The position numbers and the translations under genes were made by a program. This document shows positions 1 through 13,500 of a stretch of DNA of 64,000 bases, piece after piece (position 1 is the stretch's first letter; each line of letters opens with the position of its first letter). The stretch spans positions 20,160,688 to 20,224,687 of the forward strand of contig OZ059895.1 in the NCBI GenBank assembly GCA_964057225.1, read 5' to 3'. The notes under the pieces are model-generated. The model was not told the origin of the DNA. It searched no databases and saw only the letters and a list, made by a program, of their open reading frames with translations. This DNA is from Auanema rhodensis. Its lineage: Eukaryota; Nematoda; Chromadorea; Rhabditida; Rhabditidae.

Positions 1-351
1 TTATTTTGAAATTTTTCGAAAAAATTTTTGTCAAAATGTTTTTGGAAGCAATGTTGAGTGTACATGGAAACTCAACATACACTAATGCATCATTTTTCAA
101 ACGATCATAACTAATTTTTGTATTGAGCGTTTCTCGATGTAGTATAGTGCATTCGATGCGGATTTTTAAGCTGCGTCGATCTGTGTTATCAGATTTGCGC
201 TAGCTTAAAAATGCACCGAGATATCAACTGATATAAGTTCACACTTAGATCCTCGATTTTCACCCTGAAGAATTAATTTTTTCGTTGAATAACAATGTCC
301 ATCGTCTTTGCCTTGAAAAAACAAATCTAAAAACATCTACTTCTTGCTAAA
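1..351. repeat. Type A variant monomer (representative; 24 copies)
   Basis: Type A differs from the consensus at linked positions: G136 (tctcGatg), A236 and G248 (aagttcacacttagatcc), T273/A275 (gaattaatt), A295 (aacaatg) and A323, with either C or G at 322. Full type A copies start at 1, 2107, 3862, 4564, 6319, 9478, 11584, 14743, 15796, 16498, 17200, 18955, 22816, 24571, 26677, 27379, 28783, 29836, 33346, 34399, 36856, 37909, 40015 and 43525. The copy at 3862 has A136, so it may be a B-head/A-tail recombinant. Sub-lineages include C322 (acaaatc), an A286 form (cgttaaat) at 18955, 22816 and 24571, and a C6/A129 form (ttattctga, gagcat) at 29836, 34399, 37909, 40015 and 43525. None occurs after 43,875. 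Confidence 0.93.
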
Positions 352-3300
352 TTATTTTGAAATTTTTCGAAAAAATTTTTGTCAAAATGTTTTTGGAAGC
401 AATGTTGAGTGTACATGGAAACTCAACATACACTAATGCATCATTTTTCAAACGATCATAACTAATTTTTGTATTAAGCGTTTCTCAATGTAGTATAGTG
501 CATTCGATGCGGATTTTTAAGCTGCGTCGATCTGTGTTATCAGATTTGCGCTAGCTTAAAAATGCACCGAGATATCAACTGATATATGTTCACACTTATA
601 TCCTCGATTTTCACCCTGAAGAAATTATTTTTTCGTTGAATAACATTGTCCATCGTCTTTGCCTTGAAAAAAGGAATCTAAAAACATCTACTTCTTGCTA
701 AATTATTTTGAAATTTTTCGAAAAAATTTTTGTCAAAATGTTTTTGGAAGCAATGTTGAGTGTACATGGAAACTCAACATACACTAATGCATCATTTTTC
801 AAACGATCATAACTAATTTTTGTATTGAGCGTTTCTCAATGTAGTATAGTGCATTCGATGCGGATTTTTAAGCTGCGTCGATCTGTGTTATCAGATTTGC
901 TCTAGCTTAAAAATGCACCGAGATATCAACTGATATATGTTCACACTTATATCCTCGATTTTCACCCTGAAGAAATTATTTTTTCGTTGAATAACATTGT
1001 CCATCGTCTTTGCCTTGAAAAAAGGAATCTAAAAACATCTACTTCTTGCTAAATTATTTTGAAATTTTTCGAAAAAATTTTTGTCAAAATGTTTTTGGAA
1101 GCAATGTTGAGTGTACATGGAAACTCAACATACACTAATGCATCATTTTTCAAACGATCATAACTAATTTTTGTATTGAGCGTTTCTCAATGTAGTATAG
1201 TGCATTCGATGCGGATTTTTAAGCTGCGTCGATCTGTGTTATCAGATTTGCGCTAGCTTAAAAATGCACCGAGATATCAACTGATATATGTTCACACTTA
1301 TATCCTCGATTTTCACCCTGAAGAAATTATTTTTTCGTTGAATAACATTGTCCATCGTCTTTGCCTTGAAAAAAGAAATCTAAAAACATCTACTTCTTGC
1401 TAAATTATTTTGAAATTTTTCGAAAAAATTTTTGTCAAAATGTTTTTGGAAGCAATGTTGAGTGTACATGGAAACTCAACATACACTAATGCATCATTTT
1501 TCAAACGATCATAACTAATTTTTGTATTAAGCGTTTCTCAATGTAGTATAGTGCATTCGATGCGGATTTTTAAGCTGCGTCGATCTGTGTTATCAGATTT
1601 GCGCTAGCTTAAAAATGCACCGAGATATCAACTGATATATGTTCACACTTATATCCTCGATTTTCACCCTGAAGAAATTATTTTTTCGTTGAATAACATT
1701 GTCCATCGTCTTTGCCTTGAAAAAAGGAATCTAAAAACATCTACTTCTTGCTAAATTATTTTGAAATTTTTCGAAAAAATTTTTGTCAAAATGTTTTTGG
1801 AAGCAATGTTGAGTGTACATGGAAACTCAACATACACTAATGCATCATTTTTCAAACGATCATAACTAATTTTTGTATTAAGCGTTTCTCAATGTAGTAT
1901 AGTGCATTCGATGCGGATTTTTAAGCTGCGTCGATCTGTGTTATCAGATTTGCTCTAGCTTAAAAATGCACCGAGATATCAACTGATATATGTTCACACT
2001 TATATCCTCGATTTTCACCCTGAAGAAATTATTTTTTCGTTGAATAACATTGTCCATCGTCTTTGCCTTGAAAAAAGGAATCTAAAAACATCTACTTCTT
2101 GCTAAATTATTTTGAAATTTTTCGAAAAAATTTTTGTCAAAATGTTTTTGGAAGCAATGTTGAGTGTACATGGAAACTCAACATACACTAATGCATCATT
2201 TTTCAAACGATCATAACTAATTTTTGTATTGAGCGTTTCTCGATGTAGTATAGTGCATTCGATGCGGATTTTTAAGCTGCGTCGATCTGTGTTATCAGAT
2301 TTGCGCTAGCTTAAAAATGCACCGAGATATCAACTGATATAAGTTCACACTTAGATCCTCGATTTTCACCCTGAAGAATTAATTTTTTCGTTGAATAACA
2401 ATGTCCATCGTCTTTGCCTTGAAAAAACAAATCTAAAAACATCTACTTCTTGCTAAATTATTTTGAAATTTTTCGAAAAAATTTTTGTCAAAATGTTTTT
2501 GGAAGCAATGTTGAGTGTACATGGAAACTCAACATACACTAATGCATCATTTTTCAAACGATCATAACTAATTTTTGTATTAAGCGTTTCTCAATGTAGT
2601 ATAGTGCATTCGATGCGGATTTTTAAGCTGCGTCGATCTGTGTTATCAGATTTGCGCTAGCTTAAAAATGCACCGAGATATCAACTGATATATGTTCACA
2701 CTTATATCCTCGATTTTCACCCTGAAGAAATTATTTTTTCGTTGAATAACATTGTCCATCGTCTTTGCCTTGAAAAAAGGAATCTAAAAACATCTACTTC
2801 TTGCTAAATTATTTTGAAATTTTTCGAAAAAATTTTTGTCAAAATGTTTTTGGAAGCAATGTTGAGTGTACATGGAAACTCAACATACACTAATGCATCA
2901 TTTTTCAAACGATCATAACTAATTTTTGTATTGAGCGTTTCTCAATGTAGTATAGTGCATTCGATGCGGATTTTTAAGCTGCGTCGATCTGTGTTATCAG
3001 ATTTGCTCTAGCTTAAAAATGCACCGAGATATCAACTGATATATGTTCACACTTATATCCTCGATTTTCACCCTGAAGAAATTATTTTTTCGTTGAATAA
3101 CATTGTCCATCGTCTTTGCCTTGAAAAAAGGAATCTAAAAACATCTACTTCTTGCTAAATTATTTTGAAATTTTTCGAAAAAATTTTTGTCAAAATGTTT
3201 TTGGAAGCAATGTTGAGTGTACATGGAAACTCAACATACACTAATGCATCATTTTTCAAACGATCATAACTAATTTTTGTATTGAGCGTTTCTCAATGTA

Positions 3301-5265
3301 GTATAGTGCATTCGATGCGGATTTTTAAGCTGCGTCGATCTGTGTTATCAGATTTGCGCTAGCTTAAAAATGCACCGAGATATCAACTGATATATGTTCA
3401 CACTTATATCCTCGATTTTCACCCTGAAGAAATTATTTTTTCGTTGAATAACATTGTCCATCGTCTTTGCCTTGAAAAAAGAAATCTAAAAACATCTACT
3501 TCTTGCTAAATTATTTTGAAATTTTTCGAAAAAATTTTTGTCAAAATGTTTTTGGAAGCAATGTTGAGTGTACATGGAAACTCAACATACACTAATGCAT
3601 CATTTTTCAAACGATCATAACTAATTTTTGTATTAAGCGTTTCTCAATGTAGTATAGTGCATTCGATGCGGATTTTTAAGCTGCGTCGATCTGTGTTATC
3701 AGATTTGCGCTAGCTTAAAAATGCACCGAGATATCAACTGATATATGTTCACACTTATATCCTCGATTTTCACCCTGAAGAAATTATTTTTTCGTTGAAT
3801 AACATTGTCCATCGTCTTTGCCTTGAAAAAAGGAATCTAAAAACATCTACTTCTTGCTAAATTATTTTGAAATTTTTCGAAAAAATTTTTGTCAAAATGT
3901 TTTTGGAAGCAATGTTGAGTGTACATGGAAACTCAACATACACTAATGCATCATTTTTCAAACGATCATAACTAATTTTTGTATTGAGCGTTTCTCAATG
4001 TAGTATAGTGCATTCGATGCGGATTTTTAAGCTGCGTCGATCTGTGTTATCAGATTTGCGCTAGCTTAAAAATGCACCGAGATATCAACTGATATAAGTT
4101 CACACTTAGATCCTCGATTTTCACCCTGAAGAATTAATTTTTTCGTTGAATAACAATGTCCATCGTCTTTGCCTTGAAAAAAGAAATCTAAAAACATCTA
4201 CTTCTTGCTAAATTATTTTGAAATTTTTCGAAAAAATTTTTGTCAAAATGTTTTTGGAAGCAATGTTGAGTGTACATGGAAACTCAACATACACTAATGC
4301 ATCATTTTTCAAACGATCATAACTAATTTTTGTATTGAGCGTTTCTCAATGTAGTATAGTGCATTCGATGCGGATTTTTAAGCTGCGTCGATCTGTGTTA
4401 TCAGATTTGCGCTAGCTTAAAAATGCACCGAGATATCAACTGATATATGTTCACACTTATATCCTCGATTTTCACCCTGAAGAAATTATTTTTTCGTTGA
4501 ATAACATTGTCCATCGTCTTTGCCTTGAAAAAAGGAATCTAAAAACATCTACTTCTTGCTAAATTATTTTGAAATTTTTCGAAAAAATTTTTGTCAAAAT
4601 GTTTTTGGAAGCAATGTTGAGTGTACATGGAAACTCAACATACACTAATGCATCATTTTTCAAACGATCATAACTAATTTTTGTATTGAGCGTTTCTCGA
4701 TGTAGTATAGTGCATTCGATGCGGATTTTTAAGCTGCGTCGATCTGTGTTATCAGATTTGCGCTAGCTTAAAAATGCACCGAGATATCAACTGATATAAG
4801 TTCACACTTAGATCCTCGATTTTCACCCTGAAGAATTAATTTTTTCGTTGAATAACAATGTCCATCGTCTTTGCCTTGAGAAAAGAAATCTAAAAACATC
4901 TACTTCTTGCTAAATTATTTTGAAATTTTTCGAAAAAATTTTTGTCAAAATGTTTTTGGAAGCAATGTTGAGTGTACATGGAAACTCAACATACACTAAT
5001 GCATCATTTTTCAAACGATCATAACTAATTTTTGTATTGAGCGTTTCTCAATGTAGTACAGTGCATTCGATGCGGATTTTTAAGCTGCGTCGATCTGTGT
5101 TATCAGATTTGCGCTAGCTTAAAAATGCACCGAGATATCAACTGATATATGTTCACACTTATATCCTCGATTTTCACCCTGAAGAAATTATTTTTTCGTT
5201 GAATAACATTGTCCATCGTCTTTGCCTTGAAAAAAGGAATCTAAAAACATCTACTTCTTGCTAAA
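1..5265. repeat. Left-edge mixed block with 2,106-bp hexamer repeat
   Basis: Fifteen monomers. The five at 1-1755 (type A with C322; A125/G199; G125/T199; consensus with agaaatc; A125/G199) recur in the same order at 2107-3861, an offset of six monomers. The sixth monomer differs between the copies: 1756 is A125/T199, while 3862 has a B-like head and a type A tail. From 3862 to 5265 the block has type A copies at 3862 and 4564 among consensus monomers. The copy at 4564 has a private A-to-G (ccttgagaaa), and that at 4915 has a private T-to-C (gtacag). It probably continues to the left of the window. Confidence 0.85.
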
Positions 5266-8200
5266 TTATTTTGAAATTTTTCGAAAAAATTTTTGTCAAA
5301 ATGTTTTTGGAAGCAATGTTGAGTGTACATGGAAACTCAACATACACTAATGCATCATTTTTCAAACGATCATAACTAATTTTTGTATTGAGCGTTTCTC
5401 AATGTAGTATAGTGCATTCGATGCGGATTTTTAAGCTGCGTCGATCTGTGTTATCAGATTTGCGCTAGCTTAAAAATGCACCGAGATATCAACTGATATA
5501 TGTTCACACTTATATCCTCGATTTTCACCCTGAAGAAATTATTTTTTCGTTGAATAACATTGTCCATCGTCTTTGCCTTGAAAAAAGGAATCTAAAAACA
5601 TCTACTTCTTGCTAAATTATTTTGAAATTTTTCGAAAAAATTTTTGTCAAAATGTTTTTGGAAGCAATGTTGAGTGTACATGGAAACTCAACATACACTA
5701 ATGCATCATTTTTCAAACGATCATAACTAATTTTTGTATTGAGCGTTTCTCAATGTAGTATAGTGCATTCGATGCGGATTTTTAAGCTGTGTCGATCTGT
5801 GTTATCAGATTTGCGCTAGCTTAAAAATGCACCGAGATATCAACTGATATATGTTCACACTTATATCCTCGATTTTCACCCTGAAGAAATTATTTTTTCG
5901 TTGAATAACATTGTCCATCGTCTTTGCCTTAAAAAAAGGAATCTAAAAACATCTACTTCTTGCTAAATTATTTTGAAATTTTTCGAAAAAATTTTTGTCA
6001 AAATGTTTTTGGAAGCAATGTTGAGTGTACATGGAAACTCAACATACACTAATGCATCATTTTTCAAACGATCATAACTAATTTTTGTATTGAGCGTTTC
6101 TCAATGTAGTATAGTGCATTCGATGCGGATTTTTAAGCTGTGTCGATCTGTGTTATCAGATTTGCGCTAGCTTAAAAATGCACCGAGATATCAACTGATA
6201 TATGTTCACACTTATATCCTCGATTTTCACCCTGAAGAAATTATTTTTTCGTTGAATAACATTGTCCATCGTCTTTGCCTTGAAAAAAGGAATCTAAAAA
6301 CATCTACTTCTTGCTAAATTATTTTGAAATTTTTCGAAAAAATTTTTGTCAAAATGTTTTTGGAAGCAATGTTGAGTGTACATGGAAACTCAACATACAC
6401 TAATGCATCATTTTTCAAACGATCATAACTAATTTTTGTATTGAGCGTTTCTCGATGTAGTATAGTGCATTCGATGCGGATTTTTAAGCTGCGTCGATCT
6501 GTGTTATCAGATTTGCGCTAGCTTAAAAATGCACCGAGATATCAACTGATATAAGTTCACACTTAGATCCTCGATTTTCACCCTGAAGAATTAATTTTTT
6601 CGTTGAATAACAATGTCCATCGTCTTTGCCTTGAAAAAACAAATCTAAAAACATCTACTTCTTGCTAAATTATTTTGAAATTTTTCGAAAAAATTTTTGT
6701 CAAAATGTTTTTGGAAGCAATGTTGAGTGTACATGGAAACTCAACATACACTAATGCATCATTTTTCAAACGATCATAACTAATTTTTGTATTAAGCGTT
6801 TTTCAATGTAGTATAGTGCATTCGATGCGGATTTTTAAGCTGCGTCGATCTGTGTTATCAGATTTGCGCTAGCTTAAAAATGCACCGAGATATCAACTGA
6901 TATATGTTCACACTTATATCCTCGATTTTCACCCTGAAGAAATTATTTTTTCGTTGAATAACATTGTCCATCGTCTTTGCCTTGAAAAAAGGAATCTAAA
7001 AACATCTACTTCTTGCTAAATTATTTTGAAATTTTTCGAAAAAATTTTTGTCAAAATGTTTTTGGAAGCAATGTTGAGTGTACATGGAAACTCAACATAC
7101 ACTAATGCATCATTTTTCAAACGATCATAACTAATTTTTGTATTGAGCGTTTCTCAATGTAGTATAGTGCATTCAATGCGGATTTTTAAGCTGCGTCGAT
7201 CTGTGTTATCAGATTTGCTCTAGCTTAAAAATGCACCGAGATATCAACTGATATATGTTCACACTTATATCCTCGATTTTCACCCTGAAGAAATTATTTT
7301 TTCGTTGAATAACATTGTCCATCGTCTTTGCCTTGAAAAAAGGAATCTAAAAACATCTACTTCTTGCTAAATTATTTTGAAATTTTTCGAAAAAATTTTT
7401 GTCAAAATGTTTTTGGAAGCAATGTTGAGTGTACATGGAAACTCAACATACACTAATGCATCATTTTTCAAACGATCATAACTAATTTTTGTATTAAGCG
7501 TTTCTCAATGTAGTATAGTGCATTCGATGCGGATTTTTAAGCTGCGTCGATCTGTGTTATCAGATTTGCTCTAGCTTAAAAATGCACCGAGATATCAACT
7601 GATATATGTTCACACTTATATCCTCGATTTTCACCCTGAAGAAATTATTTTTTCGTTGAATAACATTGTCCATCGTCTTTGCCTTGAAAAAAGGAATCTA
7701 AAAACATCTACTTCTTGCTAAATTATTTTGAAATTTTTCGAAAAAATTTTTGTCAAAATGTTTTTGGAAGCAATGTTGAGTGTACATGGAAACTCAACAT
7801 ACACTAATGCATCATTTTTCAAACGATCATAACTAATTTTTGTATTGAGCGTTTCTCAATGTAGTATAGTGCATTCAATGCGGATTTTTAAGCTGCGTCG
7901 ATCTGTGTTATCAGATTTGCTCTAGCTTAAAAATGCACCGAGATATCAACTGATATATGTTCACACTTATATCCTCGATTTTCACCCTGAAGAAATTATT
8001 TTTTCGTTGAATAACATTGTCCATCGTCTTTGCCTTGAAAAAAGGAATCTAAAAACATCTACTTCTTGCTAAATTATTTTGAAATTTTTCGAAAAAATTT
8101 TTGTCAAAATGTTTTTGGAAGCAATGTTGAGTGTACATGGAAACTCAACATACACTAATGCATCATTTTTCAAACGATCATAACTAATTTTTGTATTAAG

Positions 8201-10530
8201 CGTTTCTCAATGTAGTATAGTGCATTCGATGCGGATTTTTAAGCTGCGTCGATCTGTGTTATCAGATTTGCTCTAGCTTAAAAATGCACCGAGATATCAA
8301 CTGATATATGTTCACACTTATATCCTCGATTTTCACCCTGAAGAAATTATTTTTTCGTTGAATAACATTGTCCATCGTCTTTGCCTTGAAAAAAGGAATC
8401 TAAAAACATCTACTTCTTGCTAAATTATTTTGAAATTTTTCGAAAAAATTTTTGTCAAAATGTTTTTGGAAGCAATGTTGAGTGTACATGGAAACTCAAC
8501 ATACACTAATGCATCATTTTTCAAACGATCATAACTAATTTTTGTATTAAGCGTTTCTCAATGTAGTATAGTGCATTCGATGCGGATTTTTAAGCTGCGT
8601 CGATCTGTGTTATCAGATTTGCTCTAGCTTAAAAATGCACCGAGATATCAACTGATATATGTTCACACTTATATCCTCGATTTTCACCCTGAAGAAATTA
8701 TTTTTTCGTTGAATAACATTGTCCATCGTCTTTGCCTTGAAAAAAGGAATCTAAAAACATCTACTTCTTGCTAAATTATTTTGAAATTTTTCGAAAAAAT
8801 TTTTGTCAAAATGTTTTTGGAAGCAATGTTGAGTGTACATGGAAACTCAACATACACTAATGCATCATTTTTCAAACGATCATAACTAATTTTTGTATTG
8901 AGCGTTTCTCAATGTAGTATAGTGCATTCGATGCGGATTTTTAAGCTGTGTCGATCTGTGTTATCAGATTTGCGCTAGCTTAAAAATGCACCGAGATATC
9001 AACTGATATATGTTCACACTTATATCCTCGATTTTCACCCTGAAGAAATTATTTTTTCGTTGAATAACATTGTCCATCGTCTTTGCCTTGAAAAAAGGAA
9101 TCTAAAAACATCTACTTCTTGCTAAATTATTTTGAAATTTTTCGAAAAAATTTTTGTCAAAATGTTTTTGGAAGCAATGTTGAGTGTACATGGAAACTCA
9201 ACATACACTAATGCATCATTTTTCAAACGATCATAACTAATTTTTGTATTAAGCGTTTCTCAATGTAGTATAGTGCATTCGATGCGGATTTTTAAGCTGC
9301 GTCGATCTGTGTTATCAGATTTGCTCTAGCTTAAAAATGCACCGAGATATCAACTGATATATGTTCACACTTATATCCTCGATTTTCACCCTGAAGAAGT
9401 TATTTTTTCGTTGAATAACATTGTCCATCGTCTTTGCCTTGAAAAAAGGAATCTAAAAACATCTACTTCTTGCTAAATTATTTTGAAATTTTTCGAAAAA
9501 ATTTTTGTCAAAATGTTTTTGGAAGCAATGTTGAGTGTACATGGAAACTCAACATACACTAATGCATCATTTTTCAAACGATCATAACTAATTTTTGTAT
9601 TGAGCGTTTCTCGATGTAGTATAGTGCATTCGATGCGGATTTTGAAGCTGCGTCGATCTGTGTTATCAGATTTGCGCTAGCTTAAAAATGCACCGAGATA
9701 TCAACTGATATAAGTTCACACTTAGATCCTCGATTTTCACCCTGAAGAATTAATTTTTTCGTTGAATAACAATGTCCATCGTCTTTGCCTTGAAAAAACA
9801 AATCTAAAAACATCTACTTCTTGCTAAATTATTTTGAAATTTTTCGAAAAAATTTTTGTCAAAATGTTTTTGGAAGCAATGTTGAGTGTACATGGAAACT
9901 CAACATACACTAATGCATCATTTTTCAAACGATCATAACTAATTTTTGTATTAAGCGTTTCTCAATGTAGTATAGTGCATTCGATGCGGATTTTTAAGCT
10001 GCGTCGATCTGTGTTATCAGATTTGCTCTAGCTTAAAAATGCACCGAGATATCAACTGATATATGTTCACACTTATATCCTCGATTTTCACCCTGAAGAA
10101 GTTATTTTTTCGTTGAATAACATTGTCCATCGTCTTTGCCTTGAAAAAAGGAATCTAAAAACATCTACTTCTTGCTAAATTATTTTGAAATTTTTCGAAA
10201 AAATTTTTGTCAAAATGTTTTTGGAAGCAATGTTGAGTGTACATGGAAACTCAACATACACTAATGCATCATTTTTCAAACGATCATAACTAATTTTTGT
10301 ATTGAGCGTTTCTCGATGTAGTATAGTGCATTCGATGCGGATTTTTAAGCTGCGTCGATCTGTGTTATCAGATTTGCTCTAGCTTAAAAATGCACCGAGA
10401 TATCAACTGATATATGTTCACACTTATATCCTCGATTTTCACCCTGAAGAAGTTATTTTTTCGTTGAATAACATTGTCCATCGTCTTTGCCTTGAAAAAA
10501 GGAATCTAAAAACATCTACTTCTTGCTAAA
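5266..10530. repeat. 15-monomer higher-order repeat, copy 1 (5,265 bp)
   Basis: The monomer order is: consensus; T174 with ccttaaa; T174; type A-C322; A125/T133; A155/T199; A125/T199; A155/T199; A125/T199; A125/T199; T174; A125/T199 with gaagtt; type A with T167G; A125/T199 with gaagtt; and G136/T199 with gaagtt. The same 15 types follow in the same order in the next 5,265 bp, so the unit of recent amplification is the 15-mer rather than the monomer. Confidence 0.93.
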
Positions 10531-13500
10531 TTATTTTGAAATTTTTCGAAAAAATTTTTGTCAAAATGTTTTTGGAAGCAATGTTGAGTGTACATGGAAA
10601 CTCAACATACACTAATGCATCATTTTTCAAACGATCATAACTAATTTTTGTATTGAGCGTTTCTCAATGTAGTATAGTGCATTCGATGCGGATTTTTAAG
10701 CTGCGTCGATCTGTGTTATCAGATTTGCGCTAGCTTAAAAATGCACCGAGATATCAACTGATATATGTTCACACTTATATCCTCGATTTTCACCCTGAAG
10801 AAATTATTTTTTCGTTGAATAACATTGTCCATCGTCTTTGCCTTGAAAAAAGGAATCTAAAAACATCTACTTCTTGCTAAATTATTTTGAAATTTTTCGA
10901 AAAAATTTTTGTCAAAATGTTTTTGGAAGCAATGTTGAGTGTACATGGAAACTCAACATACACTAATGCATCATTTTTCAAACGATCATAACTAATTTTT
11001 GTATTGAGCGTTTCTCAATGTAGTATAGTGCATTCGATGCGGATTTTTAAGCTGTGTCGATCTGTGTTATCAGATTTGCGCTAGCTTAAAAATGCACCGA
11101 GATATCAACTGATATATGTTCACACTTATATCCTCGATTTTCACCCTGAAGAAATTATTTTTTCGTTGAATAACATTGTCCATCGTCTTTGCCTTAAAAA
11201 AAGGAATCTAAAAACATCTACTTCTTGCTAAATTATTTTGAAATTTTTCGAAAAAATTTTTGTCAAAATGTTTTTGGAAGCAATGTTGAGTGTACATGGA
11301 AACTCAACATACACTAATGCATCATTTTTCAAACGATCATAACTAATTTTTGTATTGAGCGTTTCTCAATGTAGTATAGTGCATTCGATGCGGATTTTTA
11401 AGCTGTGTCGATCTGTGTTATCAGATTTGCGCTAGCTTAAAAATGCACCGAGATATCAACTGATATATGTTCACACTTATATCCTCGATTTTCACCCTGA
11501 AGAAATTATTTTTTCGTTGAATAACATTGTCCATCGTCTTAGCCTTGAAAAAAGGAATCTAAAAACATCTACTTCTTGCTAAATTATTTTGAAATTTTTC
11601 GAAAAAATTTTTGTCAAAATGTTTTTGGAAGCAATGTTGAGTGTACATGGAAACTCAACATACACTAATGCATCATTTTTCAAACGATCATAACTAATTT
11701 TTGTATTGAGCGTTTCTCGATGTAGTATAGTGCATTCGATGCGGATTTTTAAGCTGCGTCGATCTGTGTTATCAGATTTGCGCTAGCTTAAAAATGCACC
11801 GAGATATCAACTGATATAAGTTCACACTTAGATCCTCGATTTTCACCCTGAAGAATTAATTTTTTCGTTGAATAACAATGTCCATCGTCTTTGCCTTGAA
11901 AAAACAAATCTAAAAACATCTACTTCTTGCTAAATTATTTTGAAATTTTTCGAAAAAATTTTTGTCAAAATGTTTTTGGAAGCAATGTTGAGTGTACATG
12001 GAAACTCAACATACACTAATGCATCATTTTTCAAACGATCATAACTAATTTTTGTATTAAGCGTTTTTCAATGTAGTATAGTGCATTCGATGCGGATTTT
12101 TAAGCTGCGTCGATCTGTGTTATCAGATTTGCGCTAGCTTAAAAATGCACCGAGATATCAACTGATATATGTTCACACTTATATCCTCGATTTTCACCCT
12201 GAAGAAATTATTTTTTCGTTGAATAACATTGTCCATCGTCTTTGCCTTGAAAAAAGGAATCTAAAAACATCTACTTCTTGCTAAATTATTTTGAAATTTT
12301 TCGAAAAAATTTTTGTCAAAATGTTTTTGGAAGCAATGTTGAGTGTACATGGAAACTCAACATACACTAATGCATCATTTTTCAAACGATCATAACTAAT
12401 TTTTGTATTGAGCGTTTCTCAATGTAGTATAGTGCATTCAATGCGGATTTTTAAGCTGCGTCGATCTGTGTTATCAGATTTGCTCTAGCTTAAAAATGCA
12501 CCGAGATATCAACTGATATATGTTCACACTTATATCCTCGATTTTCACCCTGAAGAAATTATTTTTTCGTTGAATAACATTGTCCATCGTCTTTGCCTTG
12601 AAAAAAGGAATCTAAAAACATCTACTTCTTGCTAAATTATTTTGAAATTTTTCGAAAAAATTTTTGTCAAAATGTTTTTGGAAGCAATGTTGAGTGTACA
12701 TGGAAACTCAACATACACTAATGCATCATTTTTCAAACGATCATAACTAATTTTTGTATTAAGCGTTTCTCAATGTAGTATAGTGCATTCGATGCGGATT
12801 TTTAAGCTGCGTCGATCTGTGTTATCAGATTTGCTCTAGCTTAAAAATGCACCGAGATATCAACTGATATATGTTCACACTTATATCCTCGATTTTCACC
12901 CTGAAGAAATTATTTTTTCGTTGAATAACATTGTCCATCGTCTTTGCCTTGAAAAAAGGAATCTAAAAACATCTACTTCTTGCTAAATTATTTTGAAATT
13001 TTTCGAAAAAATTTTTGTCAAAATGTTTTTGGAAGCAATGTTGAGTGTACATGGAAACTCAACATACACTAATGCATCATTTTTCAAACGATCATAACTA
13101 ATTTTTGTATTGAGCGTTTCTCAATGTAGTATAGTGCATTCAATGCGGATTTTTAAGCTGCGTCGATCTGTGTTATCAGATTTGCTCTAGCTTAAAAATG
13201 CACCGAGATATCAACTGATATATGTTCACACTTATATCCTCGATTTTCACCCTGAAGAAATTATTTTTTCGTTGAATAACATTGTCCATCGTCTTTGCCT
13301 TGAAAAAAGGAATCTAAAAACATCTACTTCTTGCTAAATTATTTTGAAATTTTTCGAAAAAATTTTTGTCAAAATGTTTTTGGAAGCAATGTTGAGTGTA
13401 CATGGAAACTCAACATACACTAATGCATCATTTTTCAAACGATCATAACTAATTTTTGTATTAAGCGTTTCTCAATGTAGTATAGTGCATTCGATGCGGA

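Noticed and set aside
1-351. Assignment to a named satellite such as Drosophila 1.688 (359 bp) or Tribolium TCAST (about 360 bp)
   Set aside because: The period differs and I could not recognise convincing sequence identity by eye. A search of this monomer against satellite and genome databases would decide it.
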